DNA of 64,000 nucleotides from Eutypa lata (lineage: Eukaryota > Ascomycota > Sordariomycetes > Xylariales > Diatrypaceae), in NCBI GenBank assembly GCA_022661535.1, contig JAKULF010000009.1, positions 496,001 through 560,000 on the forward strand, in the 5' to 3' direction. The notes beneath the pieces are model-generated. The model had not been told where the DNA came from and did no database searches. It worked only from the letters and a program-made list of their open reading frames with translations. Made by a program: the position numbers and the translations under genes. Shown piece by piece: positions 48,520 through 61,059 of the stretch (within the stretch, counting starts at the first letter, position 1; each line of letters begins with the position of its first letter).

Positions 48520-50259
48520 ATGCACTCAAGCATTATGGCCATCATTGACATCCTCGATTGGCGCTTCGTAGGAAGCCAGATATGCCTTGGCCTGGTGTGC
48601 GTTCTCATATGGCGTCGATACCTTTGTCCCATCAGTGACGTACCTGGGCCTTTCCTTGCGTCTTTCTCGCGCCTATGGCACACGTGTCATTTCGTAATTG
48701 GAGACCACAATTTGGCAATTGTTAAATTGCATGATAAACATGGTAAGTATAAGTCAACAAGGCCAGTGTCTGGATTTATCTCATTTCAAACCTAGGCCAC
48801 TTTGTTCGTATTGCCCACGACGAGGTCAGCGTAGGACATCCAGATGCTGTCAAGAAGATTCTCTTGGCTCCATTGGATAAAGTAAGTTGTTAAACATGGA
48901 TTAAATCGGGGAGTATAATCATATCACTAATAAACCGTCAAGGGCTACTGGTATGCCGGGATCAAAAATCCCGATTACCGGTTCATAGCCCCTTTTGTCG
49001 TGACGAACCCGAAAGAGAAGATTGAACTCTCCAAAGCCCTTGCGTCGGGCTACACTCTTGGTGAGAATTCTCGGAGTTTGACTACATAGTCATTATTGGG
49101 TATTAACGAGACATCTCAGGGAGCGTCCTTCAAGCTGAAGATACAATGAACAGCACCATCGAAAACCTGCTGGGCTGGATGGATAAGCATGCCGAGACAG
49201 GGAAGTCGATGCGGTTGGACCTCTTCTTGCGCTTTTCAGCCTTCGACATTCTCGGCGACGTCATCTTCTCCAAGCAGTTTGGACTCACAAGGGAAGGGAG
49301 AGACGTCGGAAACGCCATCGCGACCGTGACGCAGATGAGCTTTGCCGTCGTGTTCGGCTACTACAGCCGCTGGCGTAGCCTGTTTCTCTCGAACCCCCTC
49401 ATCACCTGGCTCCAGATCCTACCGATGGGTCACATACACGAAACAGCGATGAAGGCCATAAGCGAGCGCCAGAAGAACGTCGATGCCCGTTTCGACGTCG
49501 TCGCGCACTGGTTCAAGATGCTGCAAGAGCATCCGGAGCGGTTGAATCTGAGAAACATCCAGTCGCAAGCGACGAACAGCATCTCTGCAGGCGCTGATAC
49601 TGTCGCCACTGCCATGCAGACGTTCATATACTTCACGATAAAGCATCCGAGAGTGCTAGCTCGGGTGCAAGAGGAGATCGCCACCGCGCTTGAGAACGGG
49701 CTCTGCAATACGAAGGTCGTCACGTACGCCGACGCGCAGAAGCTGCCGTACCTCCAGGTCTGCATCAAAGAGGCCTTGCGGTTCTGTCACCCGGTGTCTA
49801 TGTCGCTACCGCGTGTGGCACCTGCTGGCGGGATCGAGATCGGGGACCGGAAGTTTCCCCAGGGCACTATCCTCTCCGTCAATGGCTGGGTGATACATCT
49901 CTCCGAGGAGATATGGGGGCCTGACGCCCGAGAGTTCAATCCCGATCGTTGGTTCAGGGAAGATGCCGCAGAGTTGGAAAAGAAGTACTTCATTCCTGTA
50001 AGTGGCGCTCAGTTAAATATCGATGTAATTGGTGAAGACTACCTAACCGACACGATCTGTATAGTACAGCGCAGGCTACGAGTCGTGTCCCGGCCATCAT
50101 ATAGCTAAGCTGGAGCTATCGAAAGTTCTCACGACCATTATGCGTGATTATGATATTCGGCAGGTTGATCAGAACCATGTCTGGAAAATCAAAGCATATA
50201 TGACTGTGATCCCTGACGCGTGGCCGGTTTATCTAAAGAAAAGGAATATGAATGATTGA
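48520..50259 (+). CDS. Cytochrome P450 A
   Basis: Exons 48520-48742, 48796-48881, 48943-49060, 49120-49997 and 50065-50259 give 499 residues. An alternative start at 48535 would give 494. The N-terminal membrane anchor is at ~10-28, followed by the Pro-rich hinge DVPGPFLASFSRLW. The I-helix motif is SAGADTVAT (the family's AGxxT), the K-helix KEALR (ExxR), and the PERF-like segment FNPDRW. The haem loop reads YSAGYESCPGHH, with Cys443 as the iron ligand; the usual Arg two residues before Cys is Glu, an uncommon change. Overall it resembles pisatin-demethylase-like P450s. It is ER-anchored and uses NADPH-P450 reductase to hydroxylate or demethylate a small molecule, substrate unknown. It is the first of three P450 genes in this block. 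Confidence 0.87.
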
Positions 50260-51026
50260 CTGGCTTGATCAATTGTTTTAAGTGGTATGTAGTCGGTACT
50301 ATAATGGTTTCTCGAAGTTCCGTGAGGAATTTCGCAGGTTTATGTGCTTGTAATTAATTGTATGGGCCAATATCCCCATCGAGTCGAAGGATAAAAGGGA
50401 CAAGAAGGCTGATATCTGTAGTTAAAAACTCCAAGCAACTATTGTCAGATTGGATACCAAGTCATTCAATATAAAAAACCTACCTTCATCCTATAAACTG
50501 TTTAAACCTACCCTTACCCGATCTCAGTGTTATCAAGCTACATGTATGCAGGTGTCGTAGAGCTACCTACCTAGGTGCGTAATGTCAGCTAAGTGGTACG
50601 TACCGGGTTATACTTATACATGCTTGTATAAATAACGGGCTTATTGTGATTTTTAAGGTGTGTGTGAGCAAATGGTCCTTTATGGTAGCTGTTAATACCT
50701 TATTTAATTGCTCCAGTTAACAATTCCAGTGACAACCATGAGATAAAACCCGCTCGGGAACTATGTTTGCCCGTTTCCGAGACCTTTCTTATGTATATAA
50801 AGAGTAATTTGTACTTCTTTTTAGGTCCTCAACTTAGATGGACATTTATAACTTTCCACCATTTTCTATCCAAATTTGAACACTATAAACAAAGTTTATT
50901 ATCCCGTATTTTGCTACTCCGTGCCCCTAATATTTTTACCCGATCTTAATCTTGAATATAAAACGATTAGCACGCGTTCAAGAATTGTCCTCACCCAATC
51001 CAGTATTATTACAATTCTCCAACACC
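50260..51026. other. Intergenic between P450 A and P450 B
   Basis: Contains CCTACCTAGGTG near 50565 and AT-rich promoter-like sequence. No supported frame. Confidence 0.6.
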
Positions 51027-53111
51027 ATGGCTCTGCCAATGTTAATCATATCCGCCCTTATAGCACCAACGTTCATCGTGCTGCTCATGAGGCTATGCCA
51101 AGTTGGTCGAAGGCCTAACGACTTGCCTCCGGGGCCACCTGCCATCCCTATACTGGGCAATCTACATCTAATGCCGAAGGGGAATGTTCATTTACAGTTT
51201 CAACAATGGGCTCACAAATACGGTTCAATCTACTCCGTGATTTTAGGTACTAAGACTATGATTGTGCTGAACTCGGCTAAGGCGGTCAAAGATCTCCTTG
51301 ACAGGCGAAGCGCAATCTATTCATCTAGGACTGAGAACTATGTTAGTCAAGATTTGACTAGTGGTGGTATGCGTATATTGCTCCTCGTATGCTACCCTAA
51401 CCCGCTTCAATATTCTTTGCTGACCATATTCGTAGAAATATGATGAGCCCTGGAAGACGATACGAAAGGTTGCCCATAGAGTTCTCAATGTTAAGATATC
51501 GCACACCTATGTGCCCTACCAGGACCTCGAAAGCAAAGCGCTGTTGATTGGACTTCTTGATGACCCGTAAGGAACCTGCTTGGTAAAGGAGATTTTCGAT
51601 CTCGCCCTGTACTTCATGGGTGTCCTAACGACCCGGCTTGCTAATTATATCCCTGATAGTAACAAGTTTATTGACCATATTCGTCGATACACAAGCTCAG
51701 TAACCTCACAAATTACTTATGGTTTTCGGATCACCTCCCTAGAGGATAATCGGCTTGGCGCAATGTATGACGTAAGTCAACATTGGTGACTGTTTCGGCT
51801 GCTGTACCGAGTCTTACGAGTTTAGATATTCGATCGAATGTCGGAAATTAACACCAATCAGGTTTGATACTAATGCCCCAGTCTAACTTACTCTACTCAT
51901 TAAAGTGTGAATTTTGGTTCGAGCACACGTTATCACTGACGGTATAATCGAACACAGACCGCGGCACTGCTCGATATTTTCCCTCTGCTACAATACTTGC
52001 CAGATTTCCTTTTGCCAGTTGTGAGGATAGCGAAGCAGATCCATCTACAGGAATATAAGCTATTCATGGGCCTTTTCGATGATGTGAAGAAGAAGGTAGT
52101 AAACGGTACAGCTAAGGTAAAACATAATCCATCATTCAATATTCATTGATCTAAAGAGCTCATTGTGTGTAGCCGTGCTGGTGCGCAGATTTCGTCCGTC
52201 TTCAGAATGAAGAAGGTTATTCGGATCGTTTGGCAAGCTACATGGCGGGATCATTATTACAAGCTGGCTCGGAAACTTCGGCTGCCATTCTTGTAGGATT
52301 CATGCAGGCTATGGTGATCTTCCCCGAGGTGGTCGAAGCAGCACATAAGGAGCTCGATCGAATCTGTGGTGATCGAATACCGAACCTCGACGACGTTCCT
52401 GACCTTCCCTATATTAGAGGCTGTATAAAAGAAAGTTTCCGATGGATGCCCACGACTTTCTTGGGTGTACCGCACGCGACTGTTAGTGACGATCAATATA
52501 ATGGCTATCGTATCCCGAAAGGAGCAGGAGTCATTTATAATGTTTGGTAAGTCTATCCTAATTTAATGGACGAACAGGTGTTTGGTTTTTCTTGCTCCCC
52601 CAAAAACGTAGACATTTTATTCTGAAGGAGACATAGGACCCTGCATAACGACGAAGGCCGGTACCCAAATCCTCGGAAATTCGACCCTATGCGTTGGATT
52701 CACGATGAGCAGAACTCGGCACAGTCTGCGATGAATCCTAATATCTCTAAAAGGGATCACTTTGTCTTCGGCGCTGGCCGGCGCATCTGTCAAGGCATGC
52801 ACATTGCCGATAGAAATCTGTTTCTTGTGATCGCCCGGCTTCTTTGGGCGTTTGACGTCAAAAGGTCCCTGAACCAGGATGGAGAAGAGATAGTGCCTGA
52901 TATGAATGACTTGGACGAAGGCCTGTTTACGCAACCAAGACCATTTCCAGCTGTTATTACTCCCAGGGAAGGCAAGGCAGAAAGGGTCAAGGAAGAATGG
53001 CTCAAGTCTTTGGCACTGCTTGACGATAGTCTGCAGTGGAAAAACATTCCAGAGGACTTGATTAAAGTATGGAAGGATTATGCTAACGACGAGCCCCTTG
53101 GCCAAGTCTAG
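51027..53111 (+). CDS. Cytochrome P450 B
   Basis: Seven exons, 51027-51386, 51436-51566, 51660-51771, 51826-51861, 51958-52116, 52173-52546 and 52637-53111, join to 548 residues; exon 4 is only 36 bp. The anchor is at ~3-22, followed by the hinge LPPGPPAIPILGN. The I-helix reads QAGSETSAAIL, the K-helix KESFR (ExxR), and the haem loop FGAGRRICQG, with Cys442 as ligand, matches the consensus exactly. The closest remembered relatives are the O-methylsterigmatocystin-oxidoreductase-like (CYP64-type) P450s, common in fungal natural-product pathways. It is probably an ER-bound monooxygenase; substrate unknown. The in-frame TAA at 51567-51570 is part of the second intron's donor and not a mutation. 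The gene is intact. Confidence 0.87.
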
Positions 53112-55092
53112 ATTCTTTACGTAGATATATTTTCAGGCTTAGTAGTTCATCAGTCTTCGGTCCACTACGCTGTTCAAATTGAATATTAATTATTAATGTG
53201 TATAAAATAACCGAGATTTAACTACTTCTATGAGGTTGAGATGGGTCTGCTTATATATGCAAGATTTCATGACTATCATTTACCACACCTCCTTAGACTT
53301 TAACCCTTTACTTTACTTTAATACGCGCGTCAGGCGAAGTTTCCCAAGCTAAATTTATTGATGACGATGAGCAACGAAGCGGAGTAGTTCAATACCCGGG
53401 ATAGAAATTCAAGTGGCTTCGCACATTTCGAGGATGAGCACTCTCCGAGCATGTCCCAACTTCGTTCTAGTCATTCAGAAACACACACTAATTTAAGGGT
53501 CCGTTGGTCGCGGCTTGGCTGGAGCGTCCTCAGCATCCCCCCCAAGGAGTCAATATGAAAATATGAAATAAGAAGCAATAATCATTAAAAAGAACAGATT
53601 CAATATAACGGGGAGAGTTTAAATTGTTAAGGTCACCGCAATTCTACTACGAAGTATTCATAAGTACCTAATGTGGTCTTCGGCTCACATATGCATATTT
53701 GGTCTATTCCAGTATCATGCAGATGTTGTTGGGTGGCGCAGTCCCACCGTGCTGTCGTACTGATATGGAGATTGCGAGGCTGTTGGGTCGCAATGACAGC
53801 TCGCAGCAGAAATTTCTGTTCCCGCTGATGCACATGAGCGAATGTGGGAATCTCAAGTGTGCAACACTGCCATGCAATCGGTCTTCTCGACATATTGGGA
53901 GGCGCCTAGCTAAGCACTTAACTCGTTGGTGACATGCGCCACTCCTGCATACACCCTCACACTGCGGAACCGCGGGTAAAGTGCAGATCAAGCGAAATAC
54001 TGTCGATCTGCTATTGTCATGGGAAGGCTCCGAGTCAAGCCCGTGGATCACACTCAAATAAGGCTCTCCGTAGGACCAACTGCATGTTTCGTAAATATTC
54101 GTCAACCTGCCTTGATGGCGTAAAAGAATGTGCGTTCCATGATCTCATCACCCATCCAATCAAGGCGCTGATGCCTTCCGGGATTTTCTACGGGAATTGG
54201 TGATATCGTACAATTACTGTAGGCGTCAGCAACTGGACCCCAAAGCAATATGCATCAGGGCGTAGGCATTCTGCAACGCAGGTCGTCATACTGGGAAGGT
54301 AAGGATACCAAAATGGTGATTTATATAACCTTGCTTGACGTGCATGTGACTCCTGAACAACACGTCGACTCACCCTTGTAAAATGAGACGTCTCAATACA
54401 TCTACACCATACATTCTTACAAGCTACGAGTACTAAATTGAGATTAGATCTATATTGGAAATATTGAGAGTTGACACCATATAAGGAGATGACCAATATG
54501 ATAACATGGTTTGAAGCTGGGTAGATAAGCGGTTCATCTCACCTGGCCAATTGGGGTAACGCAGCATGGTTGACCCCAAGATCATCTCGGTTACTCTGAG
54601 ACCACTCAGTTGGACATCGCATTCCAGATCCCTCTCACATCTACACACAAAGAACAGGAAGTACTTCAAAGTAAAAGTACTCAGAAAGACACTTGGCCCA
54701 GGTGTTAGATACATGGCTGATGCCAGGTATCAATGAGCTGAAACAGCATCTAAAGTATATTGCCAAATCAGGGAATAGCCGGGAACCTTGCAGTCTGATT
54801 CTGCGTACCCCGCAGCCTGATTATGCGTACCCAGCCTAATCACCAGTTCTCATTTTTACTATGATTGTCAACTCCGAAATATAGCTCAAACTTGACTTGA
54901 GAATTGCCTTATGCTCTTTGATATGACCCTAACTATCTTGAAAATCAAATAGAGAGCCTTTCCAACACACACTGCAAGCATTAATTTGCACACTTCACTT
55001 ACCTACGGAAAGTACTGAAATTGTCCAGGGACTTGTATGAGACGCATTTTGAAACCAATAATTATCAACCTGTGTTGTCCATTAAGGTGAAC
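53112..55092. other. Intergenic, 2 kb
   Basis: Only overlapping short frames. A 22-bp unit is repeated in tandem about 2.3 times at 54790-54842 (CTGATT.TGCGTACCC core). No gene could be supported. Confidence 0.55.
54790..54842. repeat. Short tandem repeat, ~22-bp unit
   Basis: GCAGTCTGATTCTGCGTACC is followed by GCAGCCTGATTATGCGTACC after two C bases, and then a partial third copy. Two full copies differ at two positions. Confidence 0.75.
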
Positions 55093-55747
55093 ATGACCTC
55101 GACTGAAGGCCTTAACCCTACTGGCTCAGGGTTCATTGTCGATAATCAATTCCCTGCCCCAGGCCTTAGCAAGACGGTCAGGCATATCATCGGGCACAAT
55201 AGTGAGGGCAAGTCTGTGTTTCTTCATACTGACTGTGGGGACCATCACCGCATCATGGGCGACCGTCAAGCCGTTGCAAACATCTTGTACTCCACGCAAG
55301 AGGATCCCGTGGACCTCAATAACGATATCGATTTAAAAAAAGCCGGGGGAAAGGAGGTACGTTCTCCAGTATAGTCACTGAGCGTGGACGTAGCTGACGA
55401 GGCACTAGCCACCGCTGCATTATCACAATGGCTCAGTCTTCCGTATGGTGGACTTCGCACCGGGCGTCGAGACCCCTCTCCACCGTGCTGTGTCCCTTGA
55501 CTACGGCATCGTGATCGAGGGTGAGTTCGAGCTCGTTCTAGACTCGGGAGAGCGGCGTACTATGCGTCGCGGCGACGTTAGTATCAACAGAGCCGGTTCT
55601 CACAAGTGGAAGAACATTACGGGGAACGGGGCAAAGCCAGGCCGCATGATGTACATCCTCCTGGATTGTAAGGATGTCATTGGTAATGACAAGAAAGTAG
55701 AAGAAGATTTGGGGTTGCTGGCACCGTATTACATGGGCCGCCAGTAA
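55093..55747 (+). CDS. Cupin-domain protein
   Basis: Exons 55093-55356 and 55409-55747, with a 52-bp phase-0 intron, give 200 residues. The C-terminal half is a single cupin barrel: PLHRAVSLDYGIVIEGEFEL supplies the first motif (His and later Glu; the usual HxH is reduced to a single His), and RRGDVSINRAGSHKWKN supplies the second (PxGxxHxxxN-like, His kept). The N-terminal part (HIIGHNSEGKSVF) is typical of fungal cupins near natural-product genes. Members act as dioxygenases, isomerases or cyclases on small phenolics or are non-enzymatic; the reaction is unknown here. There is no signal peptide, so it is cytosolic. It lies between the P450 B and NmrA-like genes on the same strand. An upstream in-frame ATG at 55057 or earlier is less likely. 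Confidence 0.82.
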
Positions 55748-57435
55748 CATGTCTAGAATGGGAGGCTTGATATAATGATTCATTCAATGTGTAATTATTG
55801 CGCTGCCGAGATGCCGCCTTTCATACGTGAAGTGGCTAAATACAATGCCATCAAATCTGCACTATGGACAGTCACCAGTAGGCATAAGTTTTAACGCATC
55901 AACGGCATCATCAACATTGATGCTTAGCCAGGCTGCCAGGTAAGCGATGCTCCTGTGAGTCACCGATACCGATAGAGCACAAATGCGTTACATTCACCCG
56001 GAGAATGACAGCGTAGGTGACCATGTAGATGCTGCGGGGGTAGGGTTCACGTTAGGACCCCCTTCCCAATCAGCCATATGATGCATGCGCGTTTCCGAGA
56101 TTGGCCAGCTCCTGGGCGCTTGGTGGAGGCAGATTGCAACGGCACGGGACGGGACTCATTTATCACTTATGCAGTGATGTTGCTGCATATTGGCTGTGCC
56201 TCTGATGTAAGTCGGCGTCTATCAAGGCATGAAACGGAGAGGATGAGGAGGGCGTTGGTTCTTGTTCTTATTCGAGCTGATGGAAAATTAACAAGTGGAG
56301 TGGGTCTGTACGAGGCCTCGTACTACCAACCTGCGTCAGAGACATACCGAAACGAGCTGGAGTTGGAGTACGTGTTCTTAGCGCTTTGGGGTTGGGGGTA
56401 TAGTATAGTAAGACTGTTCCTGCGAAGGTCGGCTGTTTCGCAAGATGATTGGTCACCTTGCGTATCAAATTTGCAGGATGTTGAGTGGTATTGGATTTTC
56501 CAATGCACGCGTCTGTGGCATTCGCTGATGCAACATTCTGTGTTATCTATTGGAGGTTGCATTAAGTACCAGATTTCAGGTATACCTACAGCTGATTTCC
56601 ACTGATATCAAACGGTTTTCTGCCTGGGAATTGAAATAAATCGGAATAAGTAATATAGTTTGGTATAAACCTATATATTGTACGATCCAAGCATTGCATT
56701 TATACGTAACATGTCCGCTTATTCACGACTTTTTGTATAGTATACCTCTAAGGGGTAGAGTGAAAACGGAAGTGAACGGACATAACCAGTTATAAATAAA
56801 AGAGTACTGTGTAACATTGAGTAAATAGCTTAGAATAACCAATTCGAAAATACTACTAGCCTGGACCCGGCCAGCCGGCTGAGCCCCTTTACTGCATTGC
56901 ATCGACAAGGCCGGCCCCGCGCTGTCCCGTCCGATACAACCTTAATCTGACCATATCAACTATTGTTAGTCTTATTGTGGTGCCAAGGTCGGACTGGAAT
57001 TGGGTTACATTTTGCACCTAAATAACATAACCCCTCCTTTATCAATACAGGAGGAGGAGGTACTTGACTCTGTAAACAAAGGCGTGAGTCTAAACGAAAA
57101 TAGAGACAGGCTTAAACCTCTCGCACTGTGGTAAAGTAGCATCATAAGCAAAGGAAGGTAGGATACCTTATATGAACTATTTGCATACACAGTCGATGAT
57201 TGGCTGCGGCTGCCTGGTATATTTCTCATGATGGAAGTGTCTAGTCTTGGATAACTCCCAATGGTGATCACTCGTGAAACACAATTGATGACGTGTGTGC
57301 CTAGAGAGCAATTACTAAATACCGGGATATTTCAAGTGCACATCATTATTCAAGGGGTTCTTTGCAAACCCTCTCATGCCGATTCATTCCAATCCTTCCA
57401 GCCTTTTTCCAAGTCAGGTCCTGGTTGTTGCAAAT
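55748..57435. other. Intergenic, 1.7 kb
   Basis: A 175-codon plus-strand frame at 56078-56605 is open but has no motif or homologue I recognise, and I do not call it. Otherwise nothing is visible. Confidence 0.5.
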
Positions 57436-58699
57436 ATGTCCCCAAAGAAGATAATTACCATTTTTGGAGCTACCGGTCTCCAAGGAGGCAGTGTGGCTGC
57501 CGAATTCTTAAACGACACAGCTCTTTGCACCCAATGGACTGTTCGTGCTATCACTCGTGATATCTCTAAGCCTTCCGCCAAGAAGCTTGTTGAGCAAGGT
57601 GCACAGGTTGTGCCCGTAAGTAACGAACGCAGAGTCGGAATCTTGGAGAAACAATTATGTCCAGTGATCATACTGCCACGAAGGACTTATACTAACTTCT
57701 ACACTTCTCACAAACTCATAGGCCGACTACAATGACACTGCATCCCTGGTCGAGGCGATGCGTGGCTCATTCGCGGCTTTTGGTGTGACTAACTACTGGG
57801 AGCAAGCAGACTCTGATCACGAGATCCAGCAGGGAAAGAACTTAGCTGATGCTGCGAAGGTATGTAAAATGCTCAGAACTGTGACTAGTTTTACTCTTTG
57901 TTAGTTCGTGCACACTCCTCGAGCTATAACCACCTGGGTAGTGCTAACTGTTCACTGTGATGCAGGAAGCTGGTGTTCAGCATTATATCTGGAGTTCTCT
58001 CCTTAACATTACGGAACGTTAGTTCTTTCAAATCAGAATCAGGAGGATGTATTTGCTGGATAAAGGGAAACTGGACTAAATACTTGATTCATTGAAACAG
58101 TCTCTGGCGGTAAATTACCCAACGTGTACCACTTCGACAGCAAGGCAAAGGTTGAGGATTATGTCCGGTCGTCAGGGATACCCGCGACATTCTTCCTTCC
58201 AGGTTTTTACATGTCCAATATCGGAGCTGGTTCCCCTGGGGATCTACTTAAGCCTACGCCGCCTGACAATGCCTGGACATTGACCCTCCCTGTCATGCCT
58301 AGCGCACCGATCCCGCTCTTCCATACACGCGACACGGGCAAGTATGTTAAGGCCATCATACTCCATCGCGATGAGTTGCTCGGTAAGCGCCTCTTCGCTG
58401 CGACGGCTTATGTGACGGCACAAGAGATACTCAACACCTTCAAAAGGGTATATCCCGAGGCGGGTAAGACAGCTCGCCACTTTCAGATCCCTGAAGACAT
58501 GTTTCGGGGTTTCATGCAATCTCAGGGTATGCCAGGGTATGTGATATCTGAGCTGTATGAGAATGCCAGACTTCTCGAGGAGTTTGGTTACTTCGGTGGC
58601 GCGTCTTTGGATGAGACACATCGGCTGGTAGCCGAACCGCTCACTACATTGGATGAATACGTGAAAAATATTGCGGAGAGTTTCCAGAGTCTCAAATGA
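57436..58699 (+). CDS. NmrA-like NAD(P)-binding protein
   Basis: Exons 57436-57615, 57722-57859, 57966-58017 and 58101-58699, with introns of 106, 106 and 83 bp, give 322 residues. The dinucleotide-binding glycine motif GATGLQGG is at 11-18, after a beta strand (KIITIF). The middle reads GVTNYWEQ...GKNLADAAKEAGVQHYIWSSL, the usual NmrA/HSCARG layout in which the short-chain-dehydrogenase catalytic Tyr is not in YxxxK form. The C-terminal half matches NmrA-family substrate or effector lobes (TGKYVKAIILHRDELLGKRLFAAT). Such proteins sense NAD(P) balance, act in nitrogen repression, or serve as reductases in secondary metabolism. The position between cupin and P450 genes favours the last; this is inference. 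An upstream ATG (57376) would add 20 residues and is less likely. Confidence 0.85.
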
Positions 58700-59347
58700 T
58701 GTCGCAAGCCAATATGGATTCATCTTTTTGGAGTTTATGTAATTAATTGAGGGATCCCACAGCTGTTGGCAACAGTGTGGCCTTATTCAGATATCCACTA
58801 CGCAGAATACATCCAAATGTGGATTGTGACTTATCGACAGCATTCATGAGTCCAACAGAAGAAGGTGAATGCCTAAACATTTGTTCGATAAGCTCGATGC
58901 ATAAAATACTAAATAATGTAGAAGACACCTCTCCAGTTTACGCTCGTACCGAAGGTATTTGCCTGTAAATAGAATTCACACAGACCACTAGTTATGGATA
59001 ACAAATCAACACAAGAGAAACGTCTGGTACAGAGGGTGGTGCTTGCATATGCACAATTCATATCTACAATGACGATCATATGTAGAATACACGCACGGCC
59101 TGTTCGAAACCGTTCCGTTTCCCAATACGCTGGTCCGTTAATGATATCCTATGTATTATAACTCAAGTTCAGACACATGAATGATGCATCGATGATTAGT
59201 AACCGAATACTTGTAAGATACGCACAAAATAGAATACAGGATGAAAAATTGTTGGACATTCAACCACAATCGTATCGCGAACTAAGCAGTAAGCAATGCC
59301 ACGTCCTTTCAATCTCAGGTTACTCCTTGACTAAGCTAGTGCCGATC
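58700..59347. other. Intergenic between convergent genes
   Basis: The 3' ends of the NmrA-like gene (plus) and P450 C (minus) face each other. No other feature is visible. Confidence 0.6.
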
Positions 59348-61059
59348 TCATGAACTAGGTGCCTCAAATTCCCCCTTTCTGGTAATGTCCCGAGGGCGAA
59401 AAACCAAATGAGGGCCATCGTGTCTCGAGGTAAAGATATCAAATAATTGAAACTCTCCCGGCTTGTCCCTTCCATTGGTAGCACCTAATTTTCCCCCGCC
59501 TATCTGACCCAACTTTCCAGGTGCGCGTTCAAAATCAAAGTACCATAATGTCTTGGCAATGACCAGACTGGACTCGAGATAGGCCATAGCTTTACCCGCA
59601 CAGTTGCGAGGGCCAGTAGAGAAGGCAGCAAATGCATCATATGCGATTTTTCTAGCTTCGTCGTTCCCCGAGGTTTCTAACCACCGCTCTGGTTTGAATC
59701 TAAACGAATCTGGGAAGTATGCCTCGTTATGTTGCAAAGCATACGGGCTTACGCCAACTAATGTCCCATGGGGAATCAGGTGGCCGTCGATGACTAAAGG
59801 TTTGTGATCCTTGGGGTCCTGTACTCGCCAATGAAAGGAAGGCGACGGTGGAGACATCCGTAAGGTTTCGTCAATGACAGCCCGGAGGTAACTGCAACTT
59901 GCCATTTGAGGGCCCCCCTTAATATCGCGACCGCTTGTGAACTTGGAGCGGATCTCCCGAGCGAGGCTACTATAGCATTCGGAGTTGCAAGACAAATAGA
60001 AGAAAGCAGCGCTAATCAGGGTTGCCACAGTGTCGCCCCCCGCGGACATGAAGAAGAGGGCTTCTGTCCACATGCTCCCCCCTTTCAAGGTATCCGGCTC
60101 TGCATCTAATGCATCGGACACCATGGAATAGAAGTCAGGTTTCGAATTCTTTTCTTGGGCCATACGTGTCTTAATCATCGTTTGTAACAAGCGCCAGTAT
60201 TTTTCTCGAGCCTCTGCGGCAAGGTAGTTAAGGAGTGTTGTAGGCTCGACGTAAGAGAGAAAATACAAGCTGTGGTAGATGTTGAGACGATAGTGTCCAA
60301 AAGCCATGGCTGACATTATGAACCGATTATCTTGACGTGTTTGTACACCAAGATCATAGCCGAAGGCAAGTTGACCGACAATATCTAGGGCCAGATGTCT
60401 GGCTTTCTCTGTCATATTGACTGGAGTCGATGTCTCGGATGCCTCTAGGATTTGTTTGAGATAGGTGTTGACTTGGTCTACCATAGCAGGCTCGAATGAC
60501 CGCATGGATTTATCTGTAATGGTCTGGCCGATCAGCCTTCGCTTCGAACGGTGTGCAATGCGATCACGCTCAGTGAAAAGGTTGACCTTAAAATCCCTGG
60601 CTGTCGATTGATACGTGTGGGATTTGATGAGTTGGTCACTCTGGTAAATGCCTGCCCATGCTACCTTTAGAACTTGGTCGTATTGCTCTTAGTACACAGA
60701 CTGACTCACCTCGAAAGGCTGTTAACGTGTTAAACACTAGCCTATCCGGCCCAAACCTGATCACTGCGCCATATTTCTGGTGATCTTCCAAAGCCTTCAG
60801 ATGAAGGTTTCTCTTGATGGTATAGAAGCCGGCATACCAAGCAGTGATTTTAGCAACGATAGGTCCTGGGTAGCCACGTAAAGGGTGCAGGAGGATTCGG
60901 TAAACGAAGAGGAGTACGCACTTAGAATGCCCACAGAGTCAGTATAAAGCTAGTATCCAACTGAAATAGGTGCTGGGATAGACTTACAATGCTGATCGTG
61001 GCACACCCAACATAAGTCCCAGCCGCTCCCAGAAAATCTGAAATTGACTTGGTTGACAT
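59348..61059 (-). CDS. Cytochrome P450 C
   Basis: Minus-strand exons 61059-60988, 60920-60710 and 60651-59348, with introns of 67 and 58 bp, give 528 residues. The anchor lies at ~7-35, then HPLRGYPGPIVAKIT replaces the Pro hinge. The I-helix is MSAGGDTVATL (AGxxT), the K-helix DETLRM, and the haem loop FSTGPRNCAGK with Cys445. The tail carries a Gly-rich GQIGGGKLGA insertion. The layout resembles the isotrichodermin C-15-hydroxylase and benzoate-4-monooxygenase-like P450s frequent in fungal biosynthetic clusters. It is the only minus-strand gene of the right-hand block, convergent with the NmrA-like gene and divergent from the PTH11-like gene, with which it could share the ~1.1-kb promoter region. 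Confidence 0.87.

Noticed and set aside
51567..51570. In-frame stop suggesting P450 B is a pseudogene
   Set aside because: The TAA belongs to a GTAAGG donor. Removing the 93-bp intron joins DDP to NKFIDHIRRYT in frame and all later exons fit.
53704..54105. 133-codon minus-strand frame between P450 B and the cupin gene
   Set aside because: Overlaps other frames on both strands, with no motif, splice partner or start context.
56078..56605. 175-codon plus-strand frame
   Set aside because: Open, but no recognised domain, signal peptide or splice partner, and it overlaps minus-strand frames of similar quality. It is worth a homology search but not a call.
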